From a virus: 31,588 bases of DNA. Position 1 is the first letter of the stretch, and every line of letters begins with the position of its first letter. A program made the position numbers and the translations under genes. The notes under the pieces were generated by a model. It was not told the DNA's origin, did no database searches, and was given only the letters and a program-made list of their open reading frames with translations. The stretch is from positions 1 through 31,588 of IMG/VR virus record IMGVR_UViG_3300030380_001708; one strand, given 5' to 3'. Below, one piece after another: positions 6,998 through 13,232 of the stretch.

Positions 6998-7368
6998 CTA
7001 ACCAATACCAGTTTTGTTTTGTCAGGGTCTTCGCCTTCAATCTGTCCTGAATAGAGTAGGGCTTCGGTCAGTTTCCATTTAACTTTCCACAGGTCAGTAG
7101 CAAAGCCTTTTACTTCAATTAATTCGTAGGTATCGTCTGTTAGGGTGGTTTTAAAATCTATATAGTAATTGGTGATTAATTTACCATTTACATAAAGAGG
7201 TAGTTTGTGTTGGGGTTTAATATGCTTTATTTCACCAGCTAATTTTCGTAGTTCTAGTTGTTCAGCATACTGAGCTTCTTTTTTAGAATGATAGGAACGA
7301 CCGCCAAAAGTTTGCCTTTTAGCACGGTACTTGTTTCCTCGATTTTGGTATTGTTTTGTGTAACGCAT
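6994..7368 (-). CDS. DUF1064-family PD-(D/E)XK nuclease (Holliday junction resolvase-like)
   Basis: A 124-aa protein. ATG at 7368-7366 is preferred over the GTG one codon upstream. It has the DUF1064/VRR-like pattern: RSYHSKKEAQYAEQLELRKLAGEI near 25-47, NGKLITNYYIDF near 62-73 with the metal Asp, and the EVKGF...WKVKWKL active-site segment near 88-102 (E-x-K). These small enzymes are commonly annotated as phage endonucleases or resolvases acting on branched DNA before packaging. The region before the start contains an inverted repeat CATCAC-N6-GTGATG that overlaps the start codon. Specific activity is inferred. Confidence 0.75.
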   Translation of the reverse strand: MRYTKQYQNRGNKYRAKRQTFGGRSYHSKKEAQYAEQLELRKLAGEIKHIKPQHKLPLYVNGKLITNYYIDFKTTLTDDTYELIEVKGFATDLWKVKWKLTEALLYSGQIEGEDPDKTKLVLVR

Positions 7369-7383
7369 CACTCATTGGTGATG
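7366..7383. repeat. Inverted repeat CATCAC-N6-GTGATG at a gene start
   Basis: A 6-bp perfect inverted repeat covering the start codon of the DUF1064 gene and the bases just upstream. It lies at the border of the AT-rich 80-base gap 7372-7452, where no gene or clear promoter is seen. It could be an operator or an RNA hairpin that hides the start. Confidence 0.35.
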
Positions 7384-7452
7384 ACTAAGCAATGCTAATG
7401 TATATATTTTTTTATTTAATTTTTATATATCTTTTTTATATTTTATTAACAA

Positions 7453-7707
7453 TCAGTTGTTTCTAAGTTGGTTTTGTTCTTTTTTTCTTTCTTCGTCAAA
7501 TAAATCTTCAAGGTTAAATTGATACATAGTTCCATTTAAAACGATTGGTATTTCTTCGTCTAGTTCCATCATATCTACGTAACGTTTTCCATCTTTATCA
7601 AACTTAGTTACTGGAACTGTAATGTCTTTAGCTAATAGCCAAAGGAATTGAACTTTTTCTTCGGGTGTTGATTTATTATAAAAATCATTAATTAGTTTAG
7701 TGTTCAT
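7453..7707 (-). CDS. Hypothetical early protein
   Basis: An 84-aa acidic protein (MNTKLINDFYNKSTPEEKVQ...), with VTKFDKDGKRYVDMMELDEEIPIVLNG in the middle and a charged end. ATG at 7707-7705; A-rich upstream bases without Shine-Dalgarno. No domain recognised. It lies 13 bases after a nuclease-like gene and is followed by an 80-base AT-rich gap, one of the longer ones in the early block. Confidence 0.55.
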   Translation of the reverse strand: MNTKLINDFYNKSTPEEKVQFLWLLAKDITVPVTKFDKDGKRYVDMMELDEEIPIVLNGTMYQFNLEDLFDEERKKEQNQLRNN

Positions 7708-7720
7708 ATTGTAAATTTAA

Positions 7721-8068
7721 TTATAATTCTTCTATTGGTAATAATATTCCTTTACTTGAATTATTATCTCCGCCACGTACATTTCTTGCAGTATAAAGGT
7801 ATTTCCTACAATTTATTTTTAATTGGTTTGTTTTAATTATCCTGATTTTAGAATCGCTTATATTAAATGCCCAGTAATCTGCTTTGCTTTTAGCTAGCCC
7901 ACTTGGTTTTCCTCTGCTTTCATATTCCACAAATACATTACCAGTTTCATTAGCTTGTAAATCTCTTTTACATTCTACTGTAAATTTACCTTCAAATATA
8001 TATGCAAGTTCTTTTTCAAATACTTGACCAACTTCTAAATCATAACTAAAGTCACTACAATATTTCAT
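7721..8068 (-). CDS. PD-(D/E)XK-type endonuclease-like protein
   Basis: A 115-aa protein with VGQVFEKELAYIF at the N-terminus, a FTVECKRD strand (E-C-K core, residues about 29-36), GNVFVEYESRGKPSGLAKSKADYW (about 43-66) and a C-terminal basic half. The E-x-K followed by GN(V/I)-(F/A)-(V/I)-E-Y-x-SRGKPSG pattern is typical of small restriction-endonuclease-fold phage proteins. Start overlaps the upstream stop (ATGA). Likely acts on phage or host DNA in recombination, repair or degradation of host DNA. The exact substrate is unknown. Confidence 0.65.
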   Translation of the reverse strand: MKYCSDFSYDLEVGQVFEKELAYIFEGKFTVECKRDLQANETGNVFVEYESRGKPSGLAKSKADYWAFNISDSKIRIIKTNQLKINCRKYLYTARNVRGGDNNSSKGILLPIEEL

Positions 8069-8160
8069 TCTGTGATAATCAAAAACATTTTATAAATAAG
8101 CACCCCAAATAATATTGCTACTAAATGGGATGCGATATAACAAGCGTAAATTGTAATCAT
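8065..8160 (-). CDS. Tiny single-span membrane protein
   Basis: A 31-aa ORF, MITIYACYIASHLVAILFGV then LIYKMFLIITE. Its ATG follows the SSB-like gene's stop directly (TAA at 8163-8161, ATG at 8160-8158), and its TGA overlaps the next ATG (ATGA). It is almost entirely hydrophobic, one membrane segment. Exact packing between two genes is the main support. Function unknown; could be a superinfection or toxin-like peptide, but nothing shows this. Confidence 0.5.
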   Translation of the reverse strand: MITIYACYIASHLVAILFGVLIYKMFLIITE

Positions 8161-8526
8161 TTAAAATGGTAAATCAGATTGTTCAGCTCCTACAGGAACA
8201 AATCCTTTTTCTTTAGTTTCTTCTTGTGGCATTGGGTTTAATTCATTTATACCCCAACAATCAACTTGATTGTAATATTTATCATTCCATTCTTTAGAAT
8301 AAACATTAATCATAAATTCATAGACATTGCCTTCAATTAATCTTCTTACAAAGTCTATATTGTCTCCTAAAAAACTTAAAGAAAGTTTATTATTAAAAGT
8401 TCTGTTTTGTTCTATAATGACTTCCTGTTTAGTCCATTCATTACCTTTTTTGCTTATTCTTGTTATTGGCTTGTTAATCTTTAACACTTGCCCAGTTACT
8501 GTTGTTTTTTTATTTGGTTTTATCAT
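8161..8526 (-). CDS. Single-stranded DNA-binding protein (DUF3127-like OB fold)
   Basis: A 121-aa protein: VTGQVLKINKPITRISKKGNEW at about 10-31, EVIIEQNRTFNNKLSLSFLG, then VRRLIEGNVYEFMINVYSKEWND and VDCWGINEL, the beta pattern of an OB fold as in Bacteroidota DUF3127 proteins. The linker is short and the C-terminus ends EQSDLPF, the acidic tip through which SSB proteins recruit replication and repair partners. It sits between the helicase-loader-like gene and nuclease genes, matching a replication/recombination block. ATG at 8526-8524. Confidence 0.75.
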   Translation of the reverse strand: MIKPNKKTTVTGQVLKINKPITRISKKGNEWTKQEVIIEQNRTFNNKLSLSFLGDNIDFVRRLIEGNVYEFMINVYSKEWNDKYYNQVDCWGINELNPMPQEETKEKGFVPVGAEQSDLPF

Positions 8527-8540
8527 ATTTATTTATTTAA

Positions 8541-8696
8541 TTAAAATTTGTAGGCGATTCCTACAGCTACAAAAAACCCTCCTGTAGCAATAGCAATTGT
8601 ATTTGGGTTGCTGTTGAACTTCTGCTTGTGCCAAAGTATGTTGGTAGTTCCAGCAGTCATTAAACTAAGTCCACCTATTATTGCTAATCTTTTCAT
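8541..8696 (-). CDS. Small membrane protein with two hydrophobic segments
   Basis: A 51-aa ORF: MKRLAIIGGLSLMTAGTTNI, a basic loop WHKQKFNSNPN, then TIAIATGGFFVAVGIAYKF. Start ATG overlaps the stop of the upstream gene (ATGA at 8696-8693) and the end lies 14 bases before the SSB-like start. Both hydrophobic segments are glycine-rich, so a two-span hairpin in the inner membrane is likely. Function unknown. It fills a gap of about 165 bases in the replication block. Confidence 0.6.
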   Translation of the reverse strand: MKRLAIIGGLSLMTAGTTNILWHKQKFNSNPNTIAIATGGFFVAVGIAYKF

Positions 8697-9169
8697 AGTT
8701 GTTTATATTCTTGATGTTCTCTTTTTGATTTCTCTCCACCTAATGATGTTCTTTCATTTAAATAGTTTCTGAAGAATGTCATTATCTTAGGTGGGTTTAG
8801 TGATTCATATAATTCACCATATTGACCAGATAATATTTTTGTAAATAATAATTGTAAATCTGCAATATGTAGCATCCAAAATTCATCAGATATTAACTGA
8901 GCCGAAAAAGTAATTTGACTTTCTGTCATTGGTCTTCTCAGGTTTAACATCTCATTTAATTCTACTAACCAGATTTTTATATATCCAGTAGTAAATGTTG
9001 CTCCCATTTCTTTTTTAATAACAACTATAGATGGAGTTTTATTTTCAAACACTTCATCATAGGTTTTTACGCTTTGGCTACTGTTCAATAGCTTCTGCGG
9101 ACTGTATGTCATTAAGAATTTCTCTTTTGAAACTGTCGGAGTAAGTTGTTCCTGTTTTTGTATTGCCAT
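8693..9169 (-). CDS. Helicase-loader-like / replication accessory protein (DUF6633-like)
   Basis: About 158 residues. Starts are possible at 9181 (MET IMA) and 9169; the second is given because it shortens a long overlap with the replisome organizer gene, still 92 bases. The conserved part is C-terminal: SDEFWMLHIADLQLLFTKIL, GQYGELYESLNPPKIMTFFRNYLNER, a pattern I know from Bacteroidota phage and plasmid replication regions (DUF6633). In those contexts it is considered a helicase loader or primosomal partner. Frame overlap and position directly downstream of the organizer support joint action in initiation. The N-terminal 40 residues are Gln/Ser-rich and probably disordered. Confidence 0.6.
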   Translation of the reverse strand: MAIQKQEQLTPTVSKEKFLMTYSPQKLLNSSQSVKTYDEVFENKTPSIVVIKKEMGATFTTGYIKIWLVELNEMLNLRRPMTESQITFSAQLISDEFWMLHIADLQLLFTKILSGQYGELYESLNPPKIMTFFRNYLNERTSLGGEKSKREHQEYKQL

Positions 9170-9827
9170 AATTGTTTCCATTGTTTTGTGGTTTATTGGT
9201 GTAACATTTTAAATTGGGTATTGTATTTCTAAGGGTTGTTTTCCAGATTTTGATTGGCTTGTTAAAACCATTTTTCCATCCGTTGTCTTTCCAAGCATCA
9301 TACTTTGATGTGATTTCAAACTTGGCTTTGTCGTCAAATAATAAATCTAGTTTTGAAAATACTATTGAAGCGTATTGTAAAAATTCTGAAATTTTTGGAA
9401 TTTCTTTTTTTACTTTTTTATTTACATCTTCAATTATATTTACATCTTCATTTACATTTACATTTACTAAAGGCATTGCCATGGCATTGCCACTTTGTAT
9501 GCCACTTTTATGCGATGGCATACTTTTTTGTTTATTCCATCTTTTTTTGGCATTCTCACTTTGTCGTTTAGAATGTTTAGCTCTTTTTTCTTTTTCTAAC
9601 TTTAGTCTTTCGTTAAAATATCCTTCATCACTTTTAATAAATTTGTTTAGTACATCATTACTTATATTACCGTTAAATGTTAATTGAATTAACTTTTCAC
9701 TTATAGCACCTTTCTGATGTTGTAAACATAACAGGGTTATATACTGACCTCTTTCTTCCATTGTTAAGTCAGTTATTCCAGTTAAAAAGTCTTTTGGATA
9801 AAATAAAAATGCTGGGTCTTTAGCCAT
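9078..9827 (-). CDS. Replisome organizer / replication initiator (DUF1376-like N-terminus)
   Basis: A 249-aa protein. Residues 1-60 (DPAFLFYPKDF, TDLTMEERGQYITLLCLQHQ, KGAISE) are the winged-helix DUF1376 type found in phage replication initiators. A basic linker follows (KRQSENAKKRWNKQK), then a low-complexity Asn-Val stretch with MAMPLVNVNVNEDVN (about 116-130), then a helical C-terminal part with FDDKAKFEITSKYDAWKDNGW and IKIWKTTLRNTI, as in DnaD/DnaB-like loaders. The low-complexity part is coded by iterated DNA that looks like an origin (9421-9523), the arrangement known from lambda O. Downstream is a loader-like gene and upstream a DnaA-like gene. Confidence 0.75.
   Translation of the reverse strand: MAKDPAFLFYPKDFLTGITDLTMEERGQYITLLCLQHQKGAISEKLIQLTFNGNISNDVLNKFIKSDEGYFNERLKLEKEKRAKHSKRQSENAKKRWNKQKSMPSHKSGIQSGNAMAMPLVNVNVNEDVNIIEDVNKKVKKEIPKISEFLQYASIVFSKLDLLFDDKAKFEITSKYDAWKDNGWKNGFNKPIKIWKTTLRNTIPNLKCYTNKPQNNGNNYGNTKTGTTYSDSFKREILNDIQSAEAIEQ
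9421..9523. repeat. Iteron cluster and inverted repeat inside the replication gene, putative origin
   Basis: On the plus strand TTTACATCTTCA occurs twice (9421-9432 and 9439-9450, an 18-base period), followed at once by TTTACA, TTTACA, TTTACT (9451-9468). GGCATTGCC is then repeated (9472-9480, 9483-9491), and a perfect inverted repeat GTATGCCA-N11-TGGCATAC lies at 9497-9504/9516-9523. All of it lies in the part of the organizer gene that codes for its low-complexity linker. Repeats inside the initiator gene are the lambda and lactococcal phage origin design. Function as origin is inferred. Confidence 0.5.
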
Positions 9828-10272
9828 TGTGTTCTCTCATTAAATAATTAATAACATTCTGCAATTTGTCATCTGTGAAATTGCTACATATAAAATTGAT
9901 TTGCTCTCTTGCAGTTTCAGCATAGGTTTCTTCTATTGTGTTACTGTCGTGTAAACGACCTTTACAAGCTTTTGCTATTTCCTGAAACAGTTGGTCGTGC
10001 TTATAATAAGAATCGTATTTTTTCATTGCATTATTTACAGACAATGAGTAATCTTTCCCAGTAAAACCACCTCCAAGCGCAATTTTCTTTTTGTTAAAAC
10101 TTGTATATAAATAAGCTAGTTTGCAATAGATTTTATAAACAAAAATGTTTCTGTAAAATTTTGGAACATTGAACTCAAAATCAATAACAAATTTTACAGT
10201 TCTGTGAATTTCTAACAAAGAAATTTTTTTCTTTTTAAGTTCTTTTTTTGGTTTAGTTAATACAGTATTCAT
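9820..10272 (-). CDS. DnaA domain IV-like DNA-binding protein
   Basis: A 150-aa basic protein. The central part, VYKIYCKLAYLYTSF (about 45-59), ALGGGFTGKDYSLSVNNAMKKYD (about 65-87), resembles the C-terminal DNA-binding domain of DnaA, whose signature is a helix-turn-helix with (G)GRDHSTV; here GKDYSLSV takes that place. There is no AAA+ part, so it could bind DnaA-box-like sites without ATPase activity. It lies directly before the replisome organizer (8-base overlap) and is therefore likely to take part in origin recognition. Start is ATG at 10272-10270. An alternative is a general HTH protein of similar fold. Confidence 0.55.
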   Translation of the reverse strand: MNTVLTKPKKELKKKKISLLEIHRTVKFVIDFEFNVPKFYRNIFVYKIYCKLAYLYTSFNKKKIALGGGFTGKDYSLSVNNAMKKYDSYYKHDQLFQEIAKACKGRLHDSNTIEETYAETAREQINFICSNFTDDKLQNVINYLMREHNG

Positions 10273-10286
10273 AGTTTAAAATTTAA

Positions 10287-10316
10287 GGGAGCATTAATGC
10301 TTAGTCATCTGCTCCC
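10287..10316. repeat. Intergenic hairpin GGGAGCA-N16-TGCTCCC
   Basis: A perfect 7-bp inverted repeat between the 191-aa gene and the DnaA-like gene, with GCATTAATGC (a 10-base palindrome) at 10291-10300. There is no T run after it, so it is not a standard terminator. The loop side contains TGCTTAGTCATC, whose reverse complement occurs at 7380-7391 next to the DUF1064 start. It may be an operator, an RNA processing site or a leader structure of the DnaA-like gene. Confidence 0.4.
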
Positions 10317-10323
10317 GTTTAGT

Positions 10324-10899
10324 TCATACTTTTTTTATTATTACTGAATCCTTCCTTTGTTTAATGGTTGGTATTTCAACTACTTCGCCATCACTTAAAA
10401 CCATACCGCCATCAATAACAGTCGTTGAACCTTTTTCAATTCCAGTTACTGCGTGTTTTAGTTTTTCTTTGATGTTTTTGAGTTCTTGTTCTTTTTCTGT
10501 GTATTCTTTAACATTAGAAAAGTCATAATACTTACCGCCATTTCTTTTTTGTATTTTAAAACCATTGTAATCAAACTCAGAATTGTTAGGAGCATATTGT
10601 TCACACTCTGCTAATACTTGTTCGTTAATTTTTTTTTCAGCTTTTTCTAATAGTTTTCTAAGGTGTTGAAAGTTGGCTTTAACATTCAGCGCATCTTGAT
10701 TACCTTCTGCCACTTCATTAGTAATATTGTCAATAAACTGTTCTAAGTTTTTAGATTCACCAACTGTTTGTATTGATTTTTCAACTATCCATTCAGTTGG
10801 TATTCCTGAATCTAATTCATCTTGATAATTGTCAAATTGATTTTCTCGCCAGTGTTCAAAATGACTATCGTTTAAGTTTTCAAGTTTTACGCTTCTCAT
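10324..10899 (-). CDS. Hypothetical phage protein with helical N-terminal half
   Basis: A 191-aa protein: FEHWRENQFDNYQDELDSG near the start, a long charged helical region with VKANFQHLRKLLEKAEKKIN (about 74-93), FDYNGFKIQKRNGGKYYDFSN in the middle and an EIPTIKQRKDSVIIKK C-terminus. The pattern (helical part, then NGFKIQ(K/R)...YDFS) is familiar from phage proteins between early regulators and recombination genes, possibly related to Gam-like or recombination accessory families, but I cannot assign one. ATG at 10899-10897; overlaps the end of the upstream gene by 4 bases. Confidence 0.6.
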   Translation of the reverse strand: MRSVKLENLNDSHFEHWRENQFDNYQDELDSGIPTEWIVEKSIQTVGESKNLEQFIDNITNEVAEGNQDALNVKANFQHLRKLLEKAEKKINEQVLAECEQYAPNNSEFDYNGFKIQKRNGGKYYDFSNVKEYTEKEQELKNIKEKLKHAVTGIEKGSTTVIDGGMVLSDGEVVEIPTIKQRKDSVIIKKV

Positions 10900-11177
10900 T
10901 GGTTTAGTTTTTTATAGGTTTCTAATAATGCTTTAGACGCTTCTAATAACATTTCTAAACTGTTGTTATATTGCCAATTATGTTTTAAATGTTCTTCTGG
11001 TAAATGAATTTCTAAAACCCTTCTCCTTTGAGAATAAAATTGTAAATCATATAAAGCGTCTTCAAACTTTTGCTTCCTAGAATTTTTAATTATTTCTTTA
11101 GCTTGTTCGTATTCCTTTTTTTCGCCATCAGTCATAAATGGTTCTGGAATGTCTAAGGTGTTTGTATCTTGTTTCAT
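10896..11177 (-). CDS. Hypothetical early protein
   Basis: A 93-aa protein. An upstream start at 11231 would add 18 residues inside the preceding gene; the ATG at 11177-11175, just after that gene's TAA, with an A-rich leader, is more likely. It reads MKQDTNTLDIPEPFMTDGEK, then a basic helical stretch KEIIKNSRKQKFEDALYDLQ and an acidic end with NNSLEMLLEASKALLETYKK. No domain recognised. It is coupled to the 191-aa gene by a 4-base overlap. Confidence 0.55.
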   Translation of the reverse strand: MKQDTNTLDIPEPFMTDGEKKEYEQAKEIIKNSRKQKFEDALYDLQFYSQRRRVLEIHLPEEHLKHNWQYNNSLEMLLEASKALLETYKKLNQ

Positions 11178-11181
11178 AGTT

Positions 11182-11553
11182 TTATTTTTTAAATGTGTCA
11201 GCTTCTGAATCAGAAAATATTCCATATTCATAGGCGTTAATTAATTTTAGGGTAAGCCTGTCTTTAAGTCTTTTCTCAGCCATAGCGAAAGGGTAGGGAG
11301 CTTTACAATTATTTGGGGATACTTCACCTGTTGTCCAAGTAGTTGTTTCCCCCATTTTTGCACCGCCTAACATTGCTACGTTTTTGTTATCGTCTCTAAA
11401 AACAGTTGGTGTATCAAATTTTATATTTTCTTGATAAGCTATTTTTTCACAAGCATCGTGGGTAATTATCCAAATATCTTTTCCACCACGTTGTAAGTTC
11501 CAAAAGTCGCTTTCAGTTAATTTGTATTTAGTTGCAATTTCTTTTATTTTCAT
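11182..11553 (-). CDS. Conserved phage early protein, possibly recombination-associated
   Basis: A 123-aa protein with YKLTESDFWNLQRGGKDIWI near the start and a C-terminal segment APYPFAMAEKRLKDRLTLKL (about 84-103) followed by YGIFSDSEADTF. The YP-x-AMAEKR-x-KDR-LKL pattern occurs, from memory, in many phage and plasmid proteins of Bacteroidota, often near recombination or ssDNA annealing genes. No catalytic motif seen. It overlaps the upstream excisionase-like gene by 4 bases. Confidence 0.55.
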   Translation of the reverse strand: MKIKEIATKYKLTESDFWNLQRGGKDIWIITHDACEKIAYQENIKFDTPTVFRDDNKNVAMLGGAKMGETTTWTTGEVSPNNCKAPYPFAMAEKRLKDRLTLKLINAYEYGIFSDSEADTFKK

Positions 11554-11768
11554 AGGTGTTTTTTTAATTCTGTGTGGCTAATTCTATATTCATAGCCAAC
11601 CATTTTGTATTTTATTTTTCCGTTGTGTATCCAATTTAAAAGTGTTCTATAATTAACACGTAAGTAAGTAGCTGCTTCGTGGGCAGTATACCACCTTTCA
11701 AAGCCAAGTATTTTATGCACTTCTTTCATTAATTCAGACAGTATTTTATTTTTATCTTTTCGTGTCAT
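11550..11768 (-). CDS. Excisionase/MerR-type helix-turn-helix protein (HTH_17)
   Basis: A 72-aa protein with a C-terminal winged helix: WYTAHEAATYLRVNYRTLLNWI (about 26-47) is the MerR/Xis recognition unit, followed by NGKIKYKMVGYEYRISHTEL, the wing and the usual 'I-x-K-x-G-x-x-(W/Y)R(I/F)' end. Such proteins bend DNA at attachment sites for excision or act as small regulators. It lies third in the early operon and the integrase/attP is about 1.7 kb away, so an excisionase role is plausible but not shown. ATG at 11768-11766. Confidence 0.75.
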   Translation of the reverse strand: MTRKDKNKILSELMKEVHKILGFERWYTAHEAATYLRVNYRTLLNWIHNGKIKYKMVGYEYRISHTELKKHL

Positions 11769-11780
11769 AATTATTTAGTT

Positions 11781-12086
11781 TTAACTTAATTCTAATTCGT
11801 TGCATAATTCTAACCCGTACCAATACACTAAATGGTTTACTAAAGTTTCTGCATTGTCATAGGTGGTTTGTAATTCTCCGAAATGTTCTATCTCAAATAC
11901 TTGACATATCCCAATAGCATCAAAAACTTGTAATTCGTGTTTTTTTAACCATTGCTCAGCTTGATAATATCCAATTATGTAATTATCTTCATTAAAAGCG
12001 TGAAAGTGTATTTCATCATTAGAATCTAAATTTTCAATAGTTTCGTTTAAATGTTCTGTTAATTCTTCTCTAATTGAATCTTTCAT
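11781..12086 (-). CDS. Hypothetical acidic early protein
   Basis: A 101-aa acidic protein: an amphipathic helix (IREELTEHLNETIENL), HFHAFNEDNYIIGYYQAEQWLKKH in the middle and VFEIEHFGELQTTYDNAETLVNHLVYWYG towards the end. The pattern 'HNE-F--DYYIIGY--A-QWL' is, in my memory, seen in other Bacteroidota phage and plasmid proteins without function. Its small size and early, acidic character fit an anti-host or regulatory protein, but this is only a guess. ATG at 12086-12084. Confidence 0.55.
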   Translation of the reverse strand: MKDSIREELTEHLNETIENLDSNDEIHFHAFNEDNYIIGYYQAEQWLKKHELQVFDAIGICQVFEIEHFGELQTTYDNAETLVNHLVYWYGLELCNELELS

Positions 12087-12096
12087 TTTTTAAATT

Positions 12097-12312
12097 TTAG
12101 TGGGTTATTAATTCTGATTGTTCTACTTTTAAATAGTTTTGCATTATCCCTATTAATCTTTTTTGATGTTTTTCTGGTACTTGATAAAATTCTCTGAACC
12201 ATACTTGTTTAACAGATAAGGGATTCATACTAAAACTATTAGCAACCAACTCAATCAATTGTTTTTTATCTTTTGTTTGATTAAATAATTGTTTTATATT
12301 TTGTTTATACAT
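12097..12312 (-). CDS. Cro-like small early regulator
   Basis: A 71-aa basic protein, first gene behind the leftward early promoter and divergent to the repressor gene, the place of cro. It contains QLIELVANSFSMNPLSVKQVWF and then YQVPEKHQKRLIGIMQNYLK; the 'S-x-x-T/S-V-K-x-x-WF' followed by 'iPE--Q-R-I-I-LQ' pattern is one I associate with Cro-like HTH regulators of Bacteroidota phages. Function as Cro is inferred from place and size. ATG at 12312-12310. Confidence 0.55.
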   Translation of the reverse strand: MYKQNIKQLFNQTKDKKQLIELVANSFSMNPLSVKQVWFREFYQVPEKHQKRLIGIMQNYLKVEQSELITH

Positions 12313-12335
12313 CTTTTATCTATTTAATTATTTAA

Positions 12336-12366
12336 CAAATATATATTAAAATTATAAAAAAACAAA
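12336..12366 (-). promoter_or_regulatory. Early leftward promoter, Bacteroidota type
   Basis: On the minus strand TTTG (12366-12363) and TATATTTG (12343-12336) are separated by 19 bases, a near-perfect match to the TTTG (-33) / TAnnTTTG (-7) consensus of Bacteroidota sigma factor. The start of the Cro-like gene lies about 24 bases after the -7 box. The surrounding region is full of A tracts. It would drive the early block from 12312 downwards. Confidence 0.65.
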
Positions 12367-12410
12367 AAAAATATAAAAAAAAATATAAAAAAAGATAGAT
12401 ATATGAAAAG

Positions 12411-12498
12411 AATTGTTGTAAAAAAGATTATAATAAAATAGATATTAATTGAATATTTATCGTAAATTGTTGAAAATCAAACACTAAACAACACTAAA
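12411..12498 (+). promoter_or_regulatory. Repressor upstream region with short direct repeats (possible operators)
   Basis: AATTGTTG is repeated at 12411-12418 and 12465-12472, and AACACTAAA is repeated with a single base between the copies at 12480-12488 and 12490-12498, directly before the repressor ATG at 12508. They could be repressor or Cro sites for autoregulation. I find no clear -33/-7 pair for the plus strand here; TAAATTG at 12463-12469 is a weak -7 candidate. Confidence 0.35.
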
Positions 12499-12507
12499 TA
12501 ATTAAAA

Positions 12508-12987
12508 ATGAAACATCCATCAGAGAGACTGGAGGAGTTGATAAATGCTTTAGGGCATAATCTAAATTCTTTTTCTATGGAATGTGGATATCAAAATGCA
12601 ACTACTATCTGGTCAATAATTGCAAAAAAGAAAAAACCAAGTACGCCTACACTAAATAAAATATGTAATGCTTTTCCAAACGTTAACAGGCGTTGGATAA
12701 TTTCAGGTAATGAATCAATGTTTATTAACGAACCAAAACAACCAATACAAGAATTAACCGTAACTGCAAAACAAATAATAGATTATTTTGGTCCGCTCAC
12801 GCCAAACCCAGAAACTGTGTTGAACATCGAAGAAACAATGTTGCAAATCAATGGCTTTTTAAGTGAAGTAGGACAAATTAAAAAAGATATAAAAGACATA
12901 CACGCTTCTATTAATGCAATTAAATTAATTAGAGGGTATGAAGCTATAAAAAAAGATAAAAAACAAAAAAACGGAAATGGGCAGTAA
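12508..12987 (+). CDS. XRE-family HTH transcriptional repressor (CI-like, without peptidase domain)
   Basis: A 159-aa protein and the only sizeable plus-strand gene, divergent from the early operon. Residues about 1-70 form an XRE HTH (ERLEELINALGHNLNSFSME then TPTLNKICNAFPNVNRRWII, SGNESMF, the usual end of the HTH_3 domain in this phylum). The middle has LTVTAKQIIDYFG, and the C-terminal part is a coiled coil (INGFLSEVGQIKKDIKDIHA) and Lys-rich tail for oligomerisation. There is no S24 peptidase domain, so induction by RecA-driven self-cleavage is unlikely and another trigger is expected. Maintenance of lysogeny is the expected role. Confidence 0.8.
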   Translation: MKHPSERLEELINALGHNLNSFSMECGYQNATTIWSIIAKKKKPSTPTLNKICNAFPNVNRRWIISGNESMFINEPKQPIQELTVTAKQIIDYFGPLTPNPETVLNIEETMLQINGFLSEVGQIKKDIKDIHASINAIKLIRGYEAIKKDKKQKNGNGQ

Positions 12988-13082
12988 AACAAAGTCCTTT
13001 TTTTACGAAAATTTACCTTTTTTCACCAATATTTTAATATAAAACATAAATAGATTACTATTACTTTTATTATATTTATAAA

Positions 13083-13232
13083 ATGACAGAAGCAGAAAAA
13101 TATTTTTTAATAATAAAAGATAATATTGATGTTTTACCGAAAGAAGAATTAAATTTTCATTTCATAAATGCCATAAAAATGTATGATAATGAAACTAAAT
13201 CTTTAGTAAAAGTTTTAGTTAATCAAACATAG
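13083..13232 (+). CDS. Small acidic ORF downstream of the repressor
   Basis: A 49-aa ORF: MTEAEKYFLIIKDNIDVLPK, EELNFHFINAIKMY, ending KVLVNQT. Its last 14 bases overlap the 3' end of the convergent integrase gene. It follows the repressor by 95 bases of AT-rich sequence in which I see no hairpin terminator, so it may be cotranscribed with the repressor as a lysogenic gene. No family recognised; the sequence looks like a helical domain. Confidence 0.45.
   Translation: MTEAEKYFLIIKDNIDVLPKEELNFHFINAIKMYDNETKSLVKVLVNQT

Noticed and set aside
10287-10316. Hairpin as an intrinsic terminator
   Set aside because: No T run on either strand after the stem.
12960-13020. Terminator after the repressor (T7 run at 13000)
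   Set aside because: No convincing stem precedes the T run.
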